A model generated the notes under the pieces. The model did no database searches. It had not been told where the DNA came from and worked only from the letters and a program-made list of their open reading frames with translations. Position numbers and translations under genes: made by a program. This document shows, piece by piece, positions 1 to 5,248 of a stretch of DNA of 5,248 nt. Source of the DNA: DAOTWY01 sp003696565 (GTDB taxonomy: Bacteria; Chloroflexota; Anaerolineae; Aggregatilineales; Phototrophicaceae); NCBI GenBank assembly GCA_034435635.1, contig DAOTWY010000075.1:1-5248 (forward strand), in the 5' to 3' direction. Within the stretch, counting starts at the first letter, position 1, and each line of letters opens with the position of its first letter.

Positions 1-5
1 ATATT

Positions 6-503
6 ATGTCACGTTGGGTGAACACAGGGCTATTACTGATTTGTGGGAGCACAATCGTATGGGCTTTGTTAGGAAGTGTGGTGATGAAACAAGAAGATGC
101 ACAACATGCTCAAACAACACCTTTTAGAGCAAGAACGCCCCAGCGATTCAATCTAACTGAAGCTCCCTTACGCCCCATCATGTCGCTTGAGCCACGCCGC
201 CCGGAGTTTTTCCCCAATCATGAGGGGATTATTACAGCGATTGTGGTCTTAGATGAGCCACCTGCTTTAAACCATCAACGTGGTATGGCTTTCTCTCGGC
301 AGGTTATCAACATCAAACAACAACAACAAGGCTTCATTGACATTCTAACCGCAGAGCCATATAACGCGGTTCTGATTGGACGCATCACTCTTTCCGCCAA
401 TGCGTTAATTATCTCTGTTGATGCATCATGGTTAGAGACTATCGCAACTTTACCAGGCGTGTTATCCATTCAAAGGGACCGCCCAATGAGATTAGGGGAG
501 TGA
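6..503 (+). CDS. Membrane-anchored stand-alone subtilase-propeptide-like (I9-like) protein
   Basis: This 165-residue protein has a short N-terminal cytoplasmic end with R3, one hydrophobic segment at about residues 5-27, a polar Pro/Arg-rich linker (about 28-73), and an I9-like domain at about 74-165. There is no lipobox and no clear signal peptidase site, so an N-in, C-out membrane anchor is the best reading. The C-terminal part aligns with the prodomain of the protease encoded downstream: ITAIVVL with WALILL, then PAL, ANA, DAS, E-x-I and LPGV (149-152). It ends 13 residues after LPGV, and no catalytic domain follows in any frame. I9-type propeptides act as intramolecular chaperones and inhibitors of S8 proteases, so a trans-acting inhibitor or chaperone is the likely role (inference). 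The start at 6 places the charged residue just before the helix, but only five bases lie upstream, so a longer N-terminus cannot be excluded. A truncated subtilase is the alternative. Confidence 0.75.
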   Translation: MSRWVNTGLLLICGSTIVWALLGSVVMKQEDAQHAQTTPFRARTPQRFNLTEAPLRPIMSLEPRRPEFFPNHEGIITAIVVLDEPPALNHQRGMAFSRQVINIKQQQQGFIDILTAEPYNAVLIGRITLSANALIISVDASWLETIATLPGVLSIQRDRPMRLGE

Positions 504-515
504 ATGCCTATGTAA
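504..515 (+). other. Three-codon ORF (Met-Pro-Met-stop) behind an SD-like sequence
   Basis: Directly after the TGA of the upstream gene lies ATG CCT ATG TAA. The last codons of that gene contain AGGGGAG (494-500), which would sit five bases from this ATG measured from AGGGG, a good Shine-Dalgarno arrangement. It is in the same frame as the protease gene but closed by TAA, with a second in-frame stop at 555-557. It may be a translated minigene affecting ribosome flow into the protease gene, a relic of an older start, or chance. The DNA arrangement is seen; any function is conjecture. Confidence 0.25.
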
Positions 516-577
516 CAAGAGAAACAAATAATCATCTTAATATCGATAATGATCGTTTAAATAGTCTATATCTCGAT

Positions 578-583
578 GAGGGG
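578..583 (+). promoter_or_regulatory. Ribosome binding site that fixes the protease start at 588
   Basis: GAGGGG ends four bases before the ATG at 588 (GAGG ends six bases before it). The in-frame ATG at 576 lies partly inside this element and has no purine-rich sequence in front of it, only TAGTCTATATCTCG. Starting at 588 also gives a classical signal peptide beginning Met-Arg-Gln-Tyr-Arg-Lys. Confidence 0.75.
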
Positions 584-587
584 AAGT

Positions 588-3500
588 ATGAGACAATATC
601 GGAAATTAACTTTTGTGTTGTTTGTCACGCTCTTGCTATTGGTGATTGTGCCGACTTCCGCGCAAGATGATGACAAGAATGATAATTTAATTAATGATTT
701 ATACGCGACCAATGCCCGTTTAAGTGAGAACGCCGCCCCAGCTAGCCGTCCTCAACCTTCCAGGGAACTTGATGCACCTCGTTCGTTCACCCCGGAAGTC
801 GCCCTTGACCCTAGTGTGCGTGATCGCTTACCTGTCAGCAACATTCCTGAATCAGGCGAAATTTGGGCATTGATCCTGTTAGAAGGTGAGCCAGCACTGC
901 GTAGCGTGCCAGCGAATAGCGATTTGCGTAACGTATCCGTTGCCAATACAGTAACGACTGCTGCTGCCAATATCTCCGCTGCACAACGCGCCCTTTCTAG
1001 CACATTACGCGCGAATTTCGGCATTCAAACAGTTAGTAGTATCCGTTATACCGCAAACGCCATCAGCGTTATTATGGATGCCAGCCAAATTGAAGAAATC
1101 CGCAATCTGCCCGGTGTGATTGATGTTGTGCCAGATCAAATTGGCTACCTAGATAACGCAACCTCCGTCCCATTTATTGGGGGGCAACAAGTATGGGAAG
1201 CCACCGGATATACCGGGAATGGCATACGAATTGGGATTATCGATTCTGGGATTGATTATACTCATGCCAATTTCGGCGGGTCTGGTTCAGTTGCCACCTA
1301 TAACAGCCAAGACCCCGCTACACCTGGTGGTGGCTCAGCGGATATTAGTGATATCGGCTTTGACGGCAGTAAGGTTGTTGGCGGGTATGATTTCGTCGGG
1401 GATGGCTGGAGTAGTGGGACACCGGTTGGTGCAGGTGGTTCACCATTAGGCTCTGCTTGGACTTTTCCATTTGGGGATGATGATCCAATTGATTGTAATG
1501 GGCATGGTTCACACGTAGCAGGGACAGCCGCAGGGTTTGGTGTGGATTCCAGCGGGAATACGTATACCGGACCATGGGATAACACTACCCCACTCAGCAC
1601 GATGGATATTGGTCCTGGTGTCGCGCCAGAAGCCACATTATATGCAATGAAAATTGGTGATTGTTCACCATCTGTTTCATTTATAGCAGCAGCCTTAGCT
1701 ATTGATTTTGCAATTGACCCTAATGGCGATGGCAATCCTTCAGATCGCTTGGATGTCATTAACAACTCCTATGGCGGTGCCTACGGTACACCACAAGAAG
1801 TGCTTGTTTCTCAGTTTGATTTGGCAGCACAAAATGGGATTGTGGTTGTTGGTGCTGCCGGTAATGAAGGAGATACGTATTTCATCAACGGTGATCCCAA
1901 TATTGCAGAGTGGTCAATTGCAGTAGCCTCTGTACGGCATGATACTACCTACATGGGGTTAGAATTAACAACTGGACCAGCAGGTGTTTATTCTAGCTAT
2001 CCAGCAGTTATCCCTGCCAATCCATCTCAAGGCGGTGCCTCTGGCATTTTTGGTCCATATAGTTTGCGCCTTGTGGGCGGTACTGGCAATAATCAGGGAT
2101 GTACTTTAGCTGATTATGCAGGGTTCGCCGGGGAAGTTGGTGTCATCAACTGGACAAGCGCGCCATCTGGTTGTGGTTCTGGCACACGTATGACCAACGC
2201 AGTCGATGCTGGTGGCGTAGCAGGGTTGATCGTGATTTCATCTGACCCGGGTAATTTCCCGTTTATTAACCTAGCCTGTACCTATAGTGGTGGTCCATCA
2301 AGCATCCCGTGTGTATCCATCACGGCGGCGGATGGCGCGAACTTGTTAGCAAATTTGAGCGCATATACCGTCCGCTTTGATGACTCATTGCAAGCGTCAT
2401 TATCCACCCCAATTGGTGATACGCTATCTGGATTTTCATCACGCGGTCCACGGATCAATGGTGGTACTGGGGAAGTCGTCCTTAAACCAGATATTGCGGC
2501 ACCAGGTGATTCGGTCTTTTCAACAGATGTTGGAACAGGAAACGGCGGAAACACATCTGGCGGTACTTCCATGGCAGCCCCTCACGTAGCAGGTGCAGCA
2601 GCCTTAGTTCGCCAAGTGAACCCAAGCTGGGATGCAACAGAGATCAAAGCCGTTTTGATGAATACCGCCACTCATGATGTTTATGAAGGACCCGTTTCGG
2701 GTACGGGTAATCAGTATGGTTTAACCCGAGTGGGTGCAGGGCGTGTGGATGTACGCGCAGCAACGCTTTCACCGGTTATTGCATATCACTCAGCGCATCC
2801 GGAACGTGTCAGCGTATCATTTGGCTTTGTTGAAGTCGTTGATACCTATACACAAACCGAAACAATCACGGTTGAAAACAAGGGAAGCACCACCCAAACA
2901 TATAACATCAGCTTCCAACAAATGAATGACACCCCCGGCGTACAGTTCACCGTCAGCCCGGCACAAGTGACCGTCCCAGCAGGCGGCACAGTCACCGTCA
3001 CTGTGACATTGACCGCTAATAAGCTCAACATGACCAGTGTCACCCCTGATCCTACAGTATCAGCGACACAACCAGGTGCATTTGGCAGCTTGCCACGTCA
3101 TCGCATGTTTGAGGAAGGTGGTTATGTTGTTCTAACGCCAACTGGTTCTGTTCCAACCTTGCGTGTCCCGGTCTATACTACAATCCGCCCGGCTTCTGCT
3201 ATGGCAGCGGATAGCACAATGTATATCGGGCAATTAGACTTTGGCTTAGGCGCGCTGAACTTGAACGGTATTGACCTGAACACCGGCGGTTATGCTATCC
3301 CGGATGTTACATCGTTAGTCAATGCAATGGAACTAGTTTACGAACATCCCGTGAGTCAACCCGGTGGATTGGCTGGCGGTGATATTCAATACATCGGCAT
3401 CACAAGTGATTTCTATGCCGCGCTTCTCGGATGTGGTGGAAATACCAGCTGTGCTATTAACAATACCACTATTTACTTTGGCATTGTGACTTATGGCGAA

Positions 3501-5153
3501 TGGTCAACAATGTCAGGTTTTGAAACATGGTTTGATATCGGCATTGACAACGATGAAGACGGGGGTTATGACTTTACCGCCTTCACGTTTGAAAATGGTT
3601 TCTTAGGGGGTGGTGATTTTACCGACACATTCCTATCTTGGTTAGCGACAGGTGATAGTTGGTTACTTGGTAGTGGTACGCCATTTACTGCCTCATTTAT
3701 CAATGACTATTCTGCTGCAACACTTGAAACATATGTAATGAACAACAATGTCATTGTGATGCCTGTGAGTGCAGCAGATATTGGTTTATCAGCAACCAAC
3801 ACAGACTTCCAGTTTGATGTCCTTGCACTTTCTAGCTTCTCCTTCGCAGACTGGTTGCCGGATACATCGCCATTCTGGATTTCATATGACATCACCACAC
3901 CTGCCTATGTCTTTAACGATTTGAATGGTATATTTGGTGGACCCTATCCAGGATCAGGGCTGTGGGATGACCTCGATGGTTATCAGATTCCAGTGGATTA
4001 TGATGTGACTGGTTTACCAAATCCATTACCATCAATCTTGTTGCTGCACCATCACAATGGTGAGCCAATCAACCGTCCACAAGTTGTACAGGTTGTGCGT
4101 ACCACACAAACCGATGGCGGTGTGATTAAATCCGTGGATGATGATGTTCCAATTGAAGGTCAGACCATCACGTTTGATATAGAAATCTACAATAACGGTC
4201 CTGGTCCTGTGGAAGAACCTGTCATAGAGGACTTGCTACCCGCTGGGTTAACCTATGTCAGCGATACTTGCCCGAATCCATCAACCATCACGCCCGTTGC
4301 TGGTGGCAAACTTATCACCTGTGATTTTGCCGGAACGGGTTTGAACATCCCACAAGGTGTTAACCTGTTTATCCAGGTGGTCGCTACTGTTGATGCAGGG
4401 ACAATCGGCACAACCCTAACCAACACTGCACGCCTCACGGGGATGATTGCCGGGATGACTGATACTGATCCAAGCAATGATGTCGCGAGTGTTAACGTGT
4501 GTGTTGGTGGTACGGCTGGGCAATGTAACCCTGGTCCAACAGTTGCCGCTGCGTATGAAAACTCTGGCATTTCTCTATTTGGGACTCCAGTTTTGGGCAA
4601 CCCAGGCATCAATCAGTTAACAGTGGTATTCGATCAACCCGTTGTTGGTGGTATCGGGCTGGATGGTGCTGCCAATGAAGATAACTATCGCGTGTTGGCA
4701 GAAGGTACGACACCGGGCTTCCAAACAGCAACGTGTACCGCCCCAGTTGATTCGGGTGACTATGAGATCAACACCAATGTGACCTACAACACAGGCACAT
4801 ACACCAGTACATTGACCTTGGTCAATCCAGCTCAATTTGTTCCCCTGCCAGAAGGCAACTATCGCCTGATTGTGTGTGGTAGCACGTCAATCATTGGGTT
4901 GAATGGTGTGCCATTAGATGGCAATGGCGATGGTATCGCCGGGGATGATGCCGTCTTTGACTTTAGTGTCAACTTCCAAACAGGTGTCATCGGGAGCGGT
5001 GTACAAGACCCGTCTCTATTGGGTGTAACGGAACTACCAGCAACCGGTGAAACGCCACAATGGCGTAATCATCTCATGATAGCTGGTATCGCATTAGCCA
5101 CTGCTTTAGTGATGATAGGTGGGTGGTTTGGTCTGCGTAAAATACGCGCGTAA
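588..5153 (+). CDS. Secreted, LPxTG-type surface-anchored S8 subtilisin-like protease with PA, Fn3-like, DUF11 and Big_5-like domains
   Basis: This 1521-residue exported serine endopeptidase is numbered from the ATG at 588. Residues 1-25 form a Sec signal peptide (basic start, LLLLVIV core, cleavage TSA|Q). An I9-like prodomain follows at about 90-190. The S8 catalytic domain spans about 195-735: Asp219 in IIDSGID, His306 in GHGSHVAGT, oxyanion Asn426 in AAGNEG, and Ser661 in GGTSMAAPHVAG. The triad is complete. A PA domain is inserted at about 455-598, as in lactocepin/C5a-peptidase-like enzymes, and may affect substrate access. Next come an Fn3-like domain (about 738-866), an unassigned beta-rich region (about 872-1172), DUF11 (about 1176-1305, with NNGPGPVEEP, LPAG and DTDPSNDVA) and a Big_5-like Ig domain (about 1316-1464). 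The end is LPATGE (1483-1488), a helix (about 1496-1516) and the RKIRA tail, marking a sortase substrate. It lies 84 bases behind the propeptide-like gene and is probably co-transcribed. The natural substrate is unknown. Confidence 0.95.
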   Translation: MRQYRKLTFVLFVTLLLLVIVPTSAQDDDKNDNLINDLYATNARLSENAAPASRPQPSRELDAPRSFTPEVALDPSVRDRLPVSNIPESGEIWALILLEGEPALRSVPANSDLRNVSVANTVTTAAANISAAQRALSSTLRANFGIQTVSSIRYTANAISVIMDASQIEEIRNLPGVIDVVPDQIGYLDNATSVPFIGGQQVWEATGYTGNGIRIGIIDSGIDYTHANFGGSGSVATYNSQDPATPGGGSADISDIGFDGSKVVGGYDFVGDGWSSGTPVGAGGSPLGSAWTFPFGDDDPIDCNGHGSHVAGTAAGFGVDSSGNTYTGPWDNTTPLSTMDIGPGVAPEATLYAMKIGDCSPSVSFIAAALAIDFAIDPNGDGNPSDRLDVINNSYGGAYGTPQEVLVSQFDLAAQNGIVVVGAAGNEGDTYFINGDPNIAEWSIAVASVRHDTTYMGLELTTGPAGVYSSYPAVIPANPSQGGASGIFGPYSLRLVGGTGNNQGCTLADYAGFAGEVGVINWTSAPSGCGSGTRMTNAVDAGGVAGLIVISSDPGNFPFINLACTYSGGPSSIPCVSITAADGANLLANLSAYTVRFDDSLQASLSTPIGDTLSGFSSRGPRINGGTGEVVLKPDIAAPGDSVFSTDVGTGNGGNTSGGTSMAAPHVAGAAALVRQVNPSWDATEIKAVLMNTATHDVYEGPVSGTGNQYGLTRVGAGRVDVRAATLSPVIAYHSAHPERVSVSFGFVEVVDTYTQTETITVENKGSTTQTYNISFQQMNDTPGVQFTVSPAQVTVPAGGTVTVTVTLTANKLNMTSVTPDPTVSATQPGAFGSLPRHRMFEEGGYVVLTPTGSVPTLRVPVYTTIRPASAMAADSTMYIGQLDFGLGALNLNGIDLNTGGYAIPDVTSLVNAMELVYEHPVSQPGGLAGGDIQYIGITSDFYAALLGCGGNTSCAINNTTIYFGIVTYGEWSTMSGFETWFDIGIDNDEDGGYDFTAFTFENGFLGGGDFTDTFLSWLATGDSWLLGSGTPFTASFINDYSAATLETYVMNNNVIVMPVSAADIGLSATNTDFQFDVLALSSFSFADWLPDTSPFWISYDITTPAYVFNDLNGIFGGPYPGSGLWDDLDGYQIPVDYDVTGLPNPLPSILLLHHHNGEPINRPQVVQVVRTTQTDGGVIKSVDDDVPIEGQTITFDIEIYNNGPGPVEEPVIEDLLPAGLTYVSDTCPNPSTITPVAGGKLITCDFAGTGLNIPQGVNLFIQVVATVDAGTIGTTLTNTARLTGMIAGMTDTDPSNDVASVNVCVGGTAGQCNPGPTVAAAYENSGISLFGTPVLGNPGINQLTVVFDQPVVGGIGLDGAANEDNYRVLAEGTTPGFQTATCTAPVDSGDYEINTNVTYNTGTYTSTLTLVNPAQFVPLPEGNYRLIVCGSTSIIGLNGVPLDGNGDGIAGDDAVFDFSVNFQTGVIGSGVQDPSLLGVTELPATGETPQWRNHLMIAGIALATALVMIGGWFGLRKIRA
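5034..5150 (+). other. Cell-wall sorting signal (LPATGE, membrane helix, basic tail) at the protease C-terminus
   Basis: Residues 1483-1488 are LPATGE, followed by TPQWR, a hydrophobic stretch from about L1496 to L1516, and the basic end RKIRA. This is the full tripartite sorting signal that sortases recognise, cutting between Thr and Gly. If no sortase handles it, the same segment would still hold the protein in the membrane. No sortase gene lies in the window. Confidence 0.85.
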
Positions 5154-5175
5154 CCATATCGCTTAAGTTTATTTG

Positions 5176-5207
5176 AAGTGGGGACGCATGTTGTCCCCAC
5201 TTTTTTT
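5176..5207 (+). terminator. Rho-independent terminator of the protease transcript
   Basis: A perfect 10-base-pair stem, AAGTGGGGAC (5176-5185) with GTCCCCACTT (5193-5202), encloses the seven-base loop GCATGTT and runs into seven T residues (5201-5207). It begins 22 bases after the stop codon. No comparable hairpin separates the two genes upstream, which supports one transcript for both. Confidence 0.92.
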
Positions 5208-5208
5208 A

Positions 5209-5217
5209 TGCTACAAT
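5209..5217 (+). promoter_or_regulatory. Probable extended -10 promoter element for a gene beyond the right edge
   Basis: TGCTACAAT matches an extended -10 (TG-n-TATAAT with one mismatch) and begins two bases after the terminator T-run. The best -35 candidate is TTGTCC (5191-5196, four of six matches to TTGACA) with a short 15-base spacer, lying inside the terminator loop and stem; the extended -10 may make a strong -35 unnecessary. Transcription would start near 5224. The gene served is outside the window, possibly starting at the ATG at 5239. Confidence 0.5.
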
Positions 5218-5248
5218 CAAGCAATAAACCATACAACAATGAGTATAA

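Noticed and set aside
576..587. ATG at 576 as the start of the protease gene
   Set aside because: It has no Shine-Dalgarno sequence in front, it overlaps the ribosome binding site of the ATG at 588, and the shorter form gives a normal signal peptide.
504..587. A separate promoter for the protease in the AT-rich intergenic stretch
   Set aside because: Several weak -10-like hexamers such as GATAAT occur, but none has a matching -35 at suitable spacing, and AT richness alone produces such matches.
428..670. 80-codon + strand frame spanning the end of the first gene and the start of the protease gene
   Set aside because: It overlaps both genes out of frame, has no start signal, and its translation shows no domain or hydrophobic pattern; it is a chance frame.
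1298..1765. 155-codon frame on the - strand
   Set aside because: It lies fully antisense to the catalytic-domain coding sequence; its Pro/Ser/Leu-rich translation reflects the opposite strand and shows no motif.
4253..4612. 119-codon frame on the - strand
   Set aside because: It is antisense to the DUF11 and Big_5-like coding region, with no recognisable domain, no promoter and no ribosome binding site of note.
5239..5248. Start of a third gene at ATG 5239
   Set aside because: Only ten bases are present, there is no clear Shine-Dalgarno sequence, and the frame cannot be judged; it is mentioned only as a possible target of the -10 element.
1..5248. CRISPR arrays, insertion sequences, tRNA or rRNA genes
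   Set aside because: No regularly spaced repeats, transposase sequence, terminal inverted repeats or structural RNA pattern were seen; nearly all of the window is coding.

Overview
The window holds two genes on the + strand, a tight intergenic stretch, an intrinsic terminator and a probable promoter for a gene beyond the right edge. The large gene encodes a secreted, multi-domain subtilisin-family (MEROPS S8) protease. It carries a Sec signal peptide, an I9-like prodomain, a catalytic domain with a PA insertion, an Fn3-like domain, an unassigned beta-rich region, a DUF11 domain, a Big_5-like Ig domain, and a C-terminal LPxTG-type sorting signal (LPATGE, membrane helix, basic tail). This architecture, the LPATGE-TP-x-W variant of the sorting signal, the moderate GC content and the -10 style TATGCTACAATC suggest a monoderm-like environmental bacterium, most probably Chloroflexota (Anaerolineae-like). 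The taxonomic call is inference from gene style; no marker gene is present.

Layout: 6-503, a 165-residue protein with an N-terminal membrane anchor and a C-terminal half resembling only the prodomain of a subtilase. 504-587, a short intergenic stretch with no visible terminator; it holds a three-codon ORF right behind a Shine-Dalgarno-like sequence, and then the ribosome binding site of the protease. 588-5153, the protease. 5176-5207, a strong rho-independent terminator. 5209-5217, an extended -10 element immediately behind the terminator.

How they may work together: the small protein aligns with residues 90-190 of the protease (shared A-N-A, D-A-S, E-x-I and L-P-G-V positions) and ends where the prodomain of the protease meets its catalytic domain. 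It looks like a free-standing, membrane-tethered propeptide. The likely arrangement is that it sits on the outer face of the membrane and acts in trans as inhibitor or folding chaperone of the protease made from the next gene, while that protease is exported and attached to the cell surface. This functional pairing is an inference; the paralogy, adjacency and domain boundaries are visible in the sequence.
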